This document shows, one piece after another, positions 44,061 to 55,330 of a stretch of DNA of 64,000 nt. The DNA lies in NCBI GenBank assembly GCA_903632075.3, contig CAHIKZ030005498.1:1095001-1159000 (forward strand), in the 5' to 3' direction. This stretch comes from Acanthosepion pharaonis (Eukaryota; Mollusca; Cephalopoda; Sepiida; Sepiidae). A program made the position numbers and the translations under genes. The stretch's first letter is position 1. The number at the start of each line of letters is the position of its first letter. The notes beneath the pieces were generated by a model. It saw only the letters and a program-made list of their open reading frames with translations, did no database searches and was not told where the DNA came from.

Positions 44061-45384
44061 TTCCTCATAAAGATCTCGCCGGATTTTTTATTTTTTCCGA
44101 CGAGGTATTTTTTCTTTTATGACTTTTTAAGCGTCTTTATCTAATTTTCTTCATCGTCTTTTTCTCCTTCATCATTTTTAAAAATTTTTTCATACATTTT
44201 TTTCATTTTTCTTTTCTTTTTTTTTATATATATTTGTTTTTTTTAACCTCTCCTTCTTTCCTTACTTCCGTTACAATTGCCTCTTTATTTTTTTCATTTT
44301 ACATTTTTAGCTTTTTCTATACATTTGTTTTCTTCTTCTTCTTCTTCTTCTTCTTCTTCTTCTTCTTCTTTTCTTTCTTTTTGTTTGTGCCTTCTACTCA
44401 TTTGCTCCACCGAGGTATATTTTTCTTCTAGGATTTCTTTAATCATTTTTATTTCAGTATCTGTCTATATTTCTGAGATGAGGTATTATGTACGCTATTT
44501 ACATTATTCGGACTATTGTCTTCATCTTTCTCGCTATATTTATTACAACGTTTCGGCCGGTTTTTCGTCATCTTTTTTTTTTAAACATTTATTCCTCTTT
44601 TTTTAGTACATTTGTTTCTTCTTTTATTTTCTTCTACCTATTCTTCTGCTCCATTTTCTTTATTTCTTTTTTTCTCCCATATTTGATTCATTTCTTTCCT
44701 TTTCTATACATTTCTTTCTTACTTTTTTCTTAAACCTTTTCCTCCCTTTTTGTTAAATTTTTTTTTGTTTTCCCTTTTTATCCTACATATGCATCATTTC
44801 TTTTTTTCTTTTTTTAAACCTTTCCTTCATCTTTTTCTCTTGCCATTTCACTTCCCACTCTTTTCTTTTAATCTTTTACTTCTTTTTTCTTTTTACCTCT
44901 GCATTCCATTCATTTTTTTATCTTCTTTTTTTACTCATTTTCTTCTTGTTTTTCTTCTTCCTTTCTTCTTTTTTCTTCATTTTTTTCTTCTAATTTCTTT
45001 TCTTTCTTTGTTCGTTTCCCCTCTAGTTTCCCTGTTATTTCATTCTCGTCCTGATTTACTTCTATCTCCCCTCTTTGTTTCCTTCTTTCTTTTTTTCTTC
45101 TTTCTTTTCCATTTGCGGTTCTTTCTTCGTTTTCTTTCTCTTTCTTCCTTTTCTCTTTCCAAAATATTTTCTTCCTTTCTTTCCGTTATTCTTTCCCCTT
45201 TCATTTGTCCTTTTACGCTCTTTCTAACCACTCCTTATTTATTCGCTTTTTTTCATTCTTTATGTACAGATAATCTTCATAACCACAAGGCTTTTACAAG
45301 CCGACTCATCATTTCATAATCCCTTCCTCCATTTCTTTCGTGACGTTAATCTTATAACCCTTATAACTCACCACTTTCCAGATA

Positions 45385-45415
<31 letters not shown>

Positions 45416-45856
45416 CTTCTTCTTCATTTTTCTTCTTCATTCACTGGCGTCTCGTCCTCTTATCATTTATGTTTAATTCTTCTCATCTTCAACTTTTCAA
45501 TCGCCAAGCATCTTTCATTCATTTCCGATTTTCTGTATTTCTTTCCTTTCTTCTTTCTTCCTTGTACTATTCTTTATGTTTATGTTTTTTATCTCCATTT
45601 TGCAAATTCTTACTCTTCAACATATTCATTCTTCTTGTTCTTGTTCTTCTTCTCCTTCTTCTTCTTATTGTTATTATTATTCAATTATTTTACTTTGCTT
45701 CGTCCTTCTTTTTTTCTTCTCCTCCTTCTCTACCCTTTTTCTTCTTCTCATCCTACTCGTCTTATTTCTTCATCTTCTCTTTCTTCTCCTTCTTCCCTCC
45801 TCTTCTCCACTTCCTCCTCCTCCTCCTTCTTCTTCTTCTGCTTCTTCTTCTTCTTC

Positions 45857-45893
<37 letters not shown>

Positions 45894-45974
45894 ATCTTCT
45901 TTTTCCCATTTTCGTTTGCTCCCTTTTTCTTCTCCCGGTGTCTCCTCTTCCTCTTCCTCCTCCTCATCCTCCTT

Positions 45975-46005
<31 letters not shown>

Positions 46006-46058
46006 TTATTATTATTATTATTATCTTTCCCTTAGTTCTTCTTCTTAATCTGCTTCCT

Positions 46059-46089
<31 letters not shown>

Positions 46090-46330
46090 ATATTCTTCTT
46101 CTCCCGTTTTTATTCTAATTCTTCTTCTAAGTATTCTCCTTTCCACTTTCTTTTCTTCTTCTTCTTCTTCTTCTTCTTCTTCTTCTTCTTCTTCTTCAAA
46201 TACTCCTCCCCTCTTTCTTCTTCATTTTCTTCAATTTTCCTCTATATATTTTATTTGTTCTTTCTTTCCTCTCATTCCTTCTATTTGTTCTTCATCTCGA
46301 TATCTATTATCTATTTCAACGTCGATATCT
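44061..46330. repeat. T- and pyrimidine-rich region with (CTT)n and (ATT)n blocks
   Basis: CTT blocks near 44,333-44,372, 45,388-45,425, 45,830-45,860, 45,975-46,002, 46,055-46,090 and 46,155-46,196; ATT blocks near 45,860-45,890 and 46,003-46,023. All long frames are Phe/Leu/Ser runs. Confidence 0.9.
44453..44560 (+). repeat. Single satellite monomer inside the pyrimidine region
   Basis: One type A monomer from CAGTATCTGTCTATATTTC to TTACAACGTTTCGGCC, about 95% like the 17-28 kb array and in the same orientation. No SINE body on either side. Confidence 0.9.
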
Positions 46331-47515
46331 ATTATCTATTTTTTGTACAGATAATTACATAACCCAACATAACAATAATGTATTAAGCAAGAATCCAACG
46401 AAACACTACATAATTATCCTACTAAAAGTCAGCGCAACTGCCGTAAAAACGCAATTTTTCGATTAAATGGGCAGTGCATGACAGAAAGCATTATATACAG
46501 AGCAAGCATAAAATCAAACGGAGATGTGAAATAATACTTTGGATCCACTGGGAATAGCTGGAAATCGAGTTTCTACCACCACAAAATGACACTCAGCAAC
46601 ATCAAATGCAAAAAGCGCTTTCAAATTATGCTTGGCGATTAAAAAACAATCATAAGAACACGTCGGTTAATTGGGAGACAATCGCGAAAACTAAGCCATA
46701 CAACGGAGAGAGAGAGATATATGTGACTTATGTTTGGTGGAGTAGCTTATTATATTAAAGCATCTAAATAATACTAACTTGCTGGACACAAGGTCCGAGT
46801 TAATGTCTACATGCATCCACAAATCAAAATACCTGCTCATTGACCTCGATTAAAAGTGATTGCATAATGGATTTTAGGAATAATAATATGATGCACACAA
46901 CTGTTAATACCCTCAGAAGTCATTACCTATAAATTTCCTTATATACATATAAACACATTCAATGCAATATTATTGAGCTCGATTAATTTTTAAAATATAA
47001 TTTCATCGTTATAAAAATATTAGATATATAGTCTCATCCTATTATTTATTTACTCATCTATTTATTTATTTTTGCACCCTTATATTATATATCTAATCAG
47101 CGTTAGTGTTTATGTTAACGAATATAACTCCGGTTTCTACGCTAAAAACACGAAAGTTACCGGCCTTGATATATTGTTTACTTCCCGAAAGAAATTCAAA
47201 TTTAAGATATTTTTATTTATTTATTTATTATAAGTCTTCATTCTCCAAATTTCGAACTTATGAATTTGAACGATATAAATTATTAATTTAATTAGTTAAT
47301 ATAAATTATTAATTTAATTAGTTAATAATTGACAAGTTTGGAAACCCAATTTTGAATCACCATCACGATAACTGTCGGAATTCTCGCCCGAAGATTGTAT
47401 TAACTACAAGAAATCGACGTTGTATATTATGTTTATTTACTCTGTTCCATAACACTGAGCACTGTTTTCATAACAACTTAAGAATAAAAATACACTTACG
47501 TAGGCGCTAGTATTT
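46331..47515. other. AT-rich stretch without recognised feature
   Basis: Local direct repeats (CGATATCTATTATCTATTT twice near 46,298 and 46,322; TTAATTTAATTAGTTAATA twice near 47,285 and 47,308). No gene is supported. Confidence 0.4.
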
Positions 47516-47549
47516 GTGTATATATATCATTTTTATCATATTTATTTGC

Positions 47550-47552
<3 letters not shown>

Positions 47553-47582
<30 letters not shown>
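47553..47582. repeat. (TA)n microsatellite
   Basis: Short TA tract. Confidence 0.95.
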
Positions 47583-47585
<3 letters not shown>

Positions 47586-47603
47586 CTTATTATAAAACCG
47601 AAG

Positions 47604-47640
<37 letters not shown>

Positions 47641-47887
47641 CGTTTATATATTGATGGGATTTCACATTTTTCAAACTGATTTCAACAAAACTTCACAGGA
47701 CTATGTAAAATTACCTTGCGGTGATTCTGATAGCATAAAAAATTGGAAAAACACAATTGTTTTTGCACGAAATCAATTTGAAAACAAGATTAAGAGGCAT
47801 TAATGAAAGGGGGACAACTCATATCGAGTTATACTTATTAATATCGAGTTATGGAGTTATACTTATTATAAAACCCAGGTTGGTTGT

Positions 47888-47966
<79 letters not shown>

Positions 47967-48362
47967 CGTTTATATATGGGATCGGATTTCCTACATTTTT
48001 CAACTGATTTCAACAAAACTTCCCTTTTTTTGGCAGGTAGTTTTTTTTATTGTCTTGCACACTTTTTTCTTTGTTTTTACATTCAGAATGCTTTAAAAAT
48101 TCCATTTACAAGACAATTGTTTATAATAAAATTGAAAAATTCTATTCAATCGGTAGACTTATAACGATTGAAAACAATGTTTTTGTTTGAGTTTGGGTTT
48201 GACCAATTCGTAAAAAAACTAAAAAAAACTAATTAAGACATGCGTGTCCGTCAACCTTAAACAATAATTTGTGTCAATTTTATTTTTCCGTCTTTATGAT
48301 GGTCGATACTTGATCTATCTCTTACTGTTACATCCCCGGGCAACACTGGGCTCTACTGCTAG
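47583..48362 (+). mobile_element. Non-autonomous Helitron, two partial 5' ends and one 3' end
   Basis: Two segments (from 47,583 and 47,862) share ATACTTATTATAAAACC, a GT microsatellite, TTCGTTTATATATGG and TTTTTCAACTGATTTCAACA with AAACTT, the 5' organisation of many animal Helitrons. The element ends with a small hairpin (CCCGGGCAACACTGGG) and CTAGT at 48,358-48,362, matching the Helitron rule of a hairpin shortly before CTRR and insertion before T. No Rep/helicase coding sequence is present. Confidence 0.65.
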
Positions 48363-48363
48363 T

Positions 48364-48366
<3 letters not shown>

Positions 48367-48428
<62 letters not shown>
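48367..48428. repeat. (TA)n microsatellite
   Basis: TA tract a few bases after the Helitron 3' end. Confidence 0.95.
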
Positions 48429-48430
<2 letters not shown>

Positions 48431-48640
48431 GGAATATGCATACACCTAAGTTCTCCTCACTAGAATATGATTGGCTGGCGTCCGTCATAAATACAGACGG
48501 ACATGTAAGTACGACAGAGATTAAGTCTATGACGATATGCATTGAACTACGCCATTGGCTATCCTATTGGTCTACATCAATTGCCTAAGCCTTTAAAAGT
48601 GCTTCATCTATGTAAAATGCTGTCCCATTTCCACAGAGTT
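48429..48640. other. Stretch without recognised feature
   Basis: Contains GATTGGCTGGCG and CCATTGGCTATCCTATTGG (several inverted CCAAT-like motifs) but no other promoter evidence. Confidence 0.3.
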
Positions 48641-48649
48641 GATAATAGA

Positions 48650-49660
48650 ACACGGAAAGTAATTTACAAGAATACAGAGAAGGAAAGCCAGAAGAAAGGA
48701 CTAAGCATCATTTGCATATAGACGGAATCCATGGTTGTTAGCAAAAAGGACAGCCCAACATGCAAGTTACAAAATGGGAATACCAAAATCAAACAAATAG
48801 AAAAAATTATATATCGTTAAAATGTTTTAACAGAGGACGGAAAATCCGACACTGAAATAGTGAAAGGTGCCTTCTAAAAGTTAAGCAAAGTATTAAGAAA
48901 CAGAAACAAATCATTACAAAACAAAGAAAAGTTTTTTGAACTGCTACGTGATATCAGTCTTCCTATATGATAGAGAATGTGAGATAATCTCGTCACATAT
49001 GTAGAAGAAATTTAAAGCAACAGATATGTGGGTCTACAGATGGATTCTGGGGATACCATAGATCGAAGTTGTGTGTAACGACGACACATTCGAGTAAATG
49101 GAAACAAAAAAGGAAACTTAAACGTCAAGAATAGACAGCTAAATTTTCCCGAGCAAATAATTAAAGGAAAGTGGGTTTGGAAAACTAGAAAGGATAGATT
49201 GAAGACAAGACAGTGTAGCAATAGGAGTCAGCTGAGGTCTCGTTAAACTGAAAATAGCTAGACCTGTCGCGAAAATGGATACGGAACATTTACTTTCGAC
49301 CGATAGTTGTCAGTAAGTGAAGTCGACTTCAAAGTAGAGAGCAAGAGGCTCAGACAGGGAGAATATCACGGAAGGAAAATAAATTACATTTTTTAGAGGA
49401 GTATGATAAAACAAAGAAAAAATTTATCTATAAAACTGATCATCTCGCGAAAGGTCACACAGAAGGGACGAAGCGGACTTCAGAGAACGGACAGGGAAGA
49501 CAAATTCTGGACTGTGCATCTCCACATTCACCTACACCTTATCTCATCAGTTTTAGTAGAGATAACAAAAAGACGATGTTTATTTAGCTTTACAAGTGAC
49601 AGGAAATTGTGGAGAGCCGTGATCGCCTACGCTGTGAAGTGTTATAGCACATAGAAGAAT
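48650..49660 (+). pseudogene. LINE-R reverse transcriptase C-terminal half and end
   Basis: The plus strand, across several frames, gives ESMVVSKKDSPTCKLQNGN with TKIKQ, then VLTEDGKSDTEIV and LSKVLRNRNKSLQNK. A decayed YV-SVLLY-SE region follows, then KFKATDMWVYRWILGIPWIEV. After a diverged stretch come KVTQKGRSGLQRTDRE and, at the end, TSDRKLWRAVIAYAVKCYST. The order equals that of RTE/L1-like elements after the polymerase core. Stops and frameshifts are numerous. It is the longest LINE-R C-terminal copy here. Confidence 0.75.
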
Positions 49661-50025
49661 ATTTGATTTCTGGGAGTAACTTAGCTAACTGGCTTTGCTG
49701 GACTTTGCTAACATTATAATTTCATCCAACACTAGCTACCATATAGTTTTGCTATTGTTCTGTAGTCAGCTAAATATATAAAAGACTTAAATCTGCCCAC
49801 TTCTAGACTAATAAACGTTCCTTTTATTTCTCATCTCATAATATCTCTCCAGTGACAAGTGAAGTTAGAGTAAGACGCGTTTGTGTAGCCGCCTCTCCTT
49901 GATAGCCCATGCAATTTTAGTGCTAAGAGATCTTGAGATTAATAGGTTTGGGGGTAAATCGATAAGCGGTTTTCGGGCTTGATTCCACGGGTTAAGTGGA
50001 TGGGGTGAAGTGATAAGGATACGCC
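49661..50025. other. Possible LTR-like or promoter-like segment
   Basis: TATATAAAAGACTTAAATC (TATA-like, 49,774) and, 33 bp on, AATAAACG (polyadenylation-like) recall a small LTR, but termini and target duplication are not evident. Confidence 0.25.
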
Positions 50026-50026
50026 C

Positions 50027-50102
50027 GAGAAGAAGAAGAAGAAGAAGAAGAAGAAGAAGAAGAAGAAGAAGAAGAAGAAGAAGAAGAAGAAGATGGAGGA
50101 GG
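50027..50102. repeat. (GAA)n microsatellite
   Basis: About 22 GAA units followed by GGA units. Confidence 0.95.
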
Positions 50103-50410
50103 AGCAGAGGAACGTGCATCAGGTAAAGGCACGTGGCTATACACGTGACTGCAATCGCTGACCAGGATGGCGAGAGTCTTTATCCGCGAAAGAGCTGGTG
50201 AGAAGATAAACACGGGCCTAGGTGCAAGGATGGGAGCAGATTGGAAGAGATACGGAAAAGATGTGGAATTATATAGAAAAAGGATAAATACAGAGAAAAA
50301 AATGACGGATAAGAAAAAAAAAAAACAACTAAAAAAATAGACAAAAGAAAAACGTTATTTGCAGCGGCGAAAAAAAAAAATTCTATAGAGATTATCTAAT
50401 AATATCTTAA
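50103..50410. other. Stretch without recognised feature
   Basis: Purine-rich; nothing recognised. Confidence 0.35.
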
Positions 50411-50412
50411 AG

Positions 50413-51105
50413 GTGGCACAAGGCCGAAAAAATGGAGCACCGTTTGTTGATCGGACTCATTACTTAGTAAAAACTGATAGCGACAGAAGATTGCTATTGC
50501 ACCATGTCAGAGTACCCTGTGATTTTCTAAGTGACGGTTAGTAGTGGCACAAGGCCGAATGTATGGAGTACCCAGGGAGGATCTAACTCACAACTGGGTC
50601 ATAACTGATCTCAATGGAACAAGCTTGTTAACCATTACACCGCGTCGAATGCCCAAATTATATAGTACATAAACGTTTTTCTAAGCATAGCCTAGTTGTG
50701 GCACAAGACCGAAATTATGGAGTCCCCAGTGAGGATCGAACTCACAATTCAGTCGTAATTAATCTCAATGAAACAAGCTTGTTAACCACTACACTACGTC
50801 GACATGCCCAAATTATGCAGTAAGTTTTCTAAGCATAGCCTAGTTGTGGCACAAGACCGAAAGTATGGAGTCCCCAGTGAGGATCGAACTCACAATTCAG
50901 TTGTAATTAATCTCAATGAAACAAGCTTGTTAACCATTACACTACGTCGACATGCCCAAATTATACAGTACGTTTTCTAAGCATAGCCTAGTTGTGGCAC
51001 AAGGCCGAAAGTATGGAGTACCCAGGGAGGATCGAACTCACAATTCAGTCGTAATTGATCTCAATGAGACAAGTTTGTTACTACGTTGAAGTGCCTAAAT
51101 TATAT
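50413..51105 (-). repeat. Five tandem tRNA-like units (148-154 bp)
   Basis: Units begin (plus strand) with GTGGCACAAG at 50,413, 50,544, 50,698, 50,846 and 50,994. On the minus strand each has an A-box-like TAATGGTTAACAAGCTTGTT and a B-box-like GTGAGTTCGATCCTCAC 30 bp later, i.e. a tRNA-like RNA polymerase III promoter. Units 3 and 4 are over 95% identical; unit 1 is decayed, unit 5 is truncated. The tRNA fold is not completed by a normal acceptor stem, so these are SINE heads, not tRNA genes. Confidence 0.75.
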
Positions 51106-51840
51106 TGTACATAGATGAAGAAATCAAAGAGTATACGGAACACCATTCTTGCTACGCTCAAGAAAAAACATCTCATGTCCTATCGTCTGGGATTAACTGT
51201 GGCCGAAGCACAGAATGCGAAAAGAAAAGAAGGATGACTGGAGGTTATTTCGAGTATAAGAAACACTTCAAGACTTTCCTTTACCAAATATGAAAAAATA
51301 ACGACGAAGTTAACAGAACCACAACAGTTAAGACTTTATTTTTTTTAACATGAATATATTAGTGTTATAACTTCAGTCATTAATTATAACAGAGAGAAGA
51401 CATGGTTGTCAGCAAAATTACTTGATTTGTTGTTGTTGTTTTACGTTTTATCAACATTTTGCAGGTTATTTAAAACTAGCAAATCTTGTTAGAATTTTTA
51501 GATCTACAAGACAAGGTGGATTATCTTTCCACCTAACCCAAAAGTGTTTTAACAAAATATATATTTGTTGTTTCTCGTTCCCTCGTATGCAAAAACAAAA
51601 AAAAAAAAAACATTTTTTTCGTACAATTTTTGCATATTCCTTCTTTCCATATTCCTATGAAAACTTTCTCACTGTCGAAAACGTGATAGCAAGTTTCCAT
51701 ATTCTCCAAAACTGATTGATTTGTTTTTTTACGGCTTATCAACCTTTTGCAAGTTATTTAAAAGCAGAAAATATATTTAGATTGTAAGATTTTCTTATTT
51801 TTTTTAGATAATATTAATTTGCTGATAAAAGTCCTACTGA
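51106..51840. other. Stretch without recognised gene, with a 60-bp direct repeat
   Basis: A segment (GATTTGTTGTTGTTGTTTTA, CATTTTGCAGGTTATTTAAA) at 51,423-51,482 recurs at 51,717-51,773. A 62-codon frame at 51,105-51,293 has no known domain. Confidence 0.4.
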
Positions 51841-51844
51841 TTAA

Positions 51845-51985
51845 CCCATAGCTGGAGGAGAAGAGGTAGATTCATACATTTTCCAAAGGATATTTGCGTG
51901 TAAATGAATATAACGAAACCGAATTGAATTTGAACTGGTTTCTTCGATGAACAATTCCAATCCCATTATTAATTACGCCACCCGC
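51845..51985 (-). mobile_element. Decayed SINE family 2 copy
   Basis: CCCATAGCTGGAGGAGAAG, TTTGCGTGTAAATGAATATA and TTGAATTTGAACTGG follow the order of the 41.84-kb copy. The A-box region is decayed. Confidence 0.45.
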
Positions 51986-51989
51986 ACAA

Positions 51990-52195
51990 AAAGGGCTTAG
52001 AGAATTAGATACTCACAGGAGAGTTTGACATAGGGATCAGCAAGTAAACTATCTAACAAGTTTGTGTAAATGGACGGAAGAAAAAAGAGTGGGAGAAATT
52101 GTAGGAGTATATTATTACTAAGAGCTACAAAAGATAGGAAGTTGTGGAGGGCTCACGTCCTCAAGAGACACAGTGTATAGAAAAATGGCGACGGA
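51990..52195 (+). pseudogene. LINE-R 3' terminal fragment
   Basis: The frame reads V-VNGRKKKSGRNCRSILLLRATKDRKLWRAHVLKRHSV and stop, the end of the LINE-R protein (family ...LGEI.KG..LLRATKDR.LWRAMIAHVLKGHGT). Only the last 50 or so residues remain. The following LINE-R copy starts 50 bp downstream in the same orientation. Confidence 0.7.
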
Positions 52196-52239
52196 TAGGA
52201 ATTAAGTTCACACATTCATATATGAAAGCATGAGTAGAA

Positions 52240-53520
52240 TATTTTTGATGCGAATAAAAGTGTGTTGATAGAGAAAAAATGTATTTACTGTTACATAATG
52301 ATGACGAAGAGACTTGAAGCAACAGGAATGTGACTCTACAGAAAGATGTTGGGGATAGCATGAGCCGAACATGTGAGCAACGACGAGGTTTTAGGAGAAA
52401 TGGAAAGAAAAAGGAAACTTATACTTAACATCAGGAAGAGACGGTTGAAATTTCTACAGAAGGATGCTGAGGATACCATGGACCGAATATGTGAGCAACG
52501 AAGAAGTTTAAGAGAAAATGGAAACAAATAGGAAACTTATACTTAGCATCAGGAAGAGAGAGTTGAAATTTCTACAGAAGGATGCTGAGGATATCATGGA
52601 CCGAATATGGGAGCAACGACGAAGTTTTAGAGAAAATGGAAACAAAAAGGAAACTTATACTTAACATCAGGAAGAGACAATTGAAATTTCTACAGAAGGA
52701 TGCTGAGGATACCATGGACCGAATATGTGAGCAAAGACGAAGTTTTAAAAGAAATGGAAACAAAAGAAAACTTATACTTAACATCAGGAAGAGACAGTTG
52801 AAATTTCTACAGAAGGATGCTGAGGATACCATGGACCGAATATGTGAGCAAAGACGAAGTTTTAAAGAAAATGGAAACAAAAAGGAAACTTATACTTAAC
52901 ATCAGGAAGAGACAATTGAAATTTCTACAGAAGGATGCTGAGGATACCATGGACCGAATATGTGAGCAATGACGAAGTTTTAGAGAAAACGGAAACAAAA
53001 AGGAAACTTATACTTAACATCAGGAAGAGACAGTTGAAATTTCTACAGAAGGATGGTGAGGATACAATGGACCGAATATGTGAGCAACGACGAAGTTTTA
53101 GAGAAAATGGAAACAAAAAGGAAACTTATACATAACATCAGGAAGAGAAAGTTGAAATTTCTACAGAAGGATGCTGAGGATACCATGGACCGAATATGTG
53201 AGCAAAGACGAAGTTTTAGAGAAAATGGAAACAAAAAGGAAACTTATACTTAACATCAGGAAGAGACAGTTAAAATTTCTGCGGTACGTAGTGAGGAAGT
53301 AAGGTTTGGAAAATCTGATATTCACAGGACACATTGATAAAAGAGGGCCACAGGCAAGCAGTGTGTAACATACTTGATGGGCGTTAGTAGATGGATGCCA
53401 GAACTGGGTTTGGGAGAAATAACAAAAAGACAAAATTTATTAAGAGCTACAAAAGATAGGAAGATGTGCAGGACCAAGATCTCCTACGTCCTAAACGGAC
53501 ATGGGACATAAAAGATGAAG
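52240..53520 (+). pseudogene. LINE-R C-terminal region with internal tandem expansion
   Basis: The left part reads KRLEATGM-LYRKMLGIA-AEHVSNDEVLGEMERKRKLILNIRKRRLKF. An 8-unit tandem array of a 118-bp segment from the same region follows. The right part continues with RQLKFLRYVV, GLENLIFTGHID and, in shifted frames, QNLLRATKDRKMWR. The normal protein order resumes after the array, so the expansion arose inside a resident LINE copy. Because 118 is not a multiple of three, each unit shifts the frame. The gene is dead. Confidence 0.8.
52332..53280 (+). repeat. 118-bp tandem array made of LINE-R coding sequence
   Basis: Units start with ATTTCTACAGAAGGATGCTG at 52,450, 52,568, 52,686, 52,803, 52,921, 53,039, 53,157 and (partial) 53,275, preceded by a more diverged unit. 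Each unit encodes, in some frame, YRRMLRI-WTEYVSNDEVLE and METKRKLILNIRKRQLKF. Confidence 0.95.
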
Positions 53521-54030
53521 AATGTGTAATACACGAGACTGAAAGAGTAAATTCGGAGCCGATAAATTTTATAAGCCGTTATTTATTTTGCCTTTTGTCA
53601 GATTCCGAGTTGAAATAAAAACGGTTTTCTTCTAAATTTATTTGATTCAAGTAGACCAGAATCATAATTTTCATTTTCCCTAAAAGATTTATGAGTGGTT
53701 AAAATATACTGAAAACGAGGTTAGAGTTTTTCGTATACTCTAACCGGAAGTTATGGATGAATCTTGTTGCGCAGTAACTTACTTTTGATCAAACGGCATT
53801 AAAGTATGAAAATATTCACATCCTGTTTAATCACCAGTGTATTTACTATACAAATTCTGCAATTCATTTTTACACCAGCTTGAACTGAAACGGATGAAAT
53901 TATTTTTTAAAGATCCGTTTTCTGCAGCTTATCTTTCTTTTGCAGGAAAAAAAAAAAAAAAAAAACAGAAATTGTACGTAAATTGCAAGATGTTGTAGGG
54001 TACGGAGATAATGAATTAGTGATACAAGTT
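53521..54030. other. Stretch without recognised feature
   Basis: AT-rich; A20 run near 53,946. Nothing supportable. Confidence 0.4.
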
Positions 54031-54034
54031 TTAA

Positions 54035-54140
54035 TTGTACAGCTAGGGGGAAAAAAGGTATTTGCACGTAAGTTAATATAATGAACACGCCTGGGACTGG
54101 AACTAGGCTCTGTCTTAAGAAATCATACGACAAAAAGGAA
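54035..54140 (-). mobile_element. Decayed SINE family 2 copy
   Basis: TTTGCACGTAAGTTAATATA, CTGGGACTGGAACTAGGCTC match the head-side half of the family in diverged form. Confidence 0.4.
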
Positions 54141-54495
54141 GAAACATAGACTATGTAGGAGGAAAGCCCTGGTTAAAGGAACTGCCGTAGTGAGGCATGA
54201 ACGAAACGAAAATTACAGTATCTAAATCTTCGTATCAGATATTTTATGGTAAGTTGTTTTTCTCATCATTTTGCAGTAGCATTGTACAAAAAAAAAGAGG
54301 AATGAAAACAATTTATTTGCTATCTGTCCAGTATGGCTATATTTGACTATGGTAGGCCTACTCAGATGTTGGGACCACAAAATACACGAGCTATATGGAA
54401 AAAAAATAGGTTTTTCACAACAAAAAAAAAGCATGGGTCGAACTATATATTAAGTCGACTTGTACACGAAAATATGCATTAAATAAGATATTCTT
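54141..54495. other. Stretch without recognised feature
   Basis: Single-copy AT-rich sequence. Confidence 0.35.
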
Positions 54496-54499
54496 CTTT

Positions 54500-55180
54500 A
54501 TATCGTTCGGACTATCGTTCTCATCTTTGTTCCCATATTTATAACAACGTTTCGACGGTATACTCTCCGGCCTTCTTCAGGTGGTTGGAATGTCGAACTG
54601 AGCCCTTCATTTCGATCGCTGAGGAAGACTTCTAGTTCCACGTGCCATGTCTAATGGATGTCAACTATCAGCTATCTCCTGTTAATTCCCCTCTGCGAGT
54701 TCTCCACTGCCTTAACCGGGTATTGAACTCACAATCTTTAGGTCCTTTCACGTGATCTAACTAACGCCTATATCCACTGTGCAATGTACCCTATTTACAG
54801 TGTTCGGATTATCATTCTCATATTTTTTGCTATATTTATCACAACGTTTCGGCCGTTGTACGCCTCAGCCTTCTTCAGGTGGTTGGAATGTCGAACTGAA
54901 CCCTTTATTTCGCTCGCTGGGGTAGACTGTTCTAGTTCCACGTGCCATGTCTAATGGATGTCAGTTATCAGCTATCTCCTGCTAATTCTCCTCTCCAAGT
55001 ACTCCACCGCCTTAACCAGATGTTGAACTGAAAAATCTTTGGGTCCTCTCACTGTATCTAACCAACGCCTTTATCCACTGTGCCATGTGTCCTATTTACA
55101 TTGTTCGGACTATCATCATTTGTTGCCATATTTATCACAACGTTTCGGTCCTTGTACGCTCCGCTTCTTCATGTGTCCTC
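54500..55180 (-). mobile_element. Tandem SINE-Z copies, each with a satellite-type tail
   Basis: Two nearly complete copies (54,500-54,790 and 54,791-55,090) and a partial third, all minus. Minus-strand order: GCACAGTGGATAAAGGCGTT (tRNA-like head), GAGTTCAATACC-type B box, body with ACATGGCACGTGGAACTAGA, CCACCTGAAGAAGGC, the hairpin and a satellite-like monomer ending AATGTAAATAG. The head of the next copy follows directly, so the SINE itself is tandemly arrayed at about 295 bp. Confidence 0.85.
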
Positions 55181-55330
55181 GAGGAATTAACAGGAGATAA
55201 TTGATAACTGACGGAGCATAGAACGGCCGAAACGTTCTGATAAATATGGCAACAAAAATGAGGATGATAGTCCAAACAATGTAAGTAGTGTACATAATAC
55301 CTCATCTCAGAAATATAGACGTATTCTTCT
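55181..55330 (+). mobile_element. SINE-Z tail fragment, plus orientation
   Basis: AACGGCCGAAACGTTCTGAT and a full monomer to ACCTCATCTCAGAAATATAG, inverted relative to the preceding copies. Confidence 0.8.

Noticed and set aside
49661..50025. Solo LTR with TATA and polyadenylation signals
   Set aside because: Termini, target duplication and primer-binding site are not evident; retained only as a low-confidence stretch.
50413..51105. Cluster of genuine tRNA genes
   Set aside because: A- and B-box-like sequences are present, but no complete acceptor stem and anticodon arm can be drawn; SINE heads are more likely.
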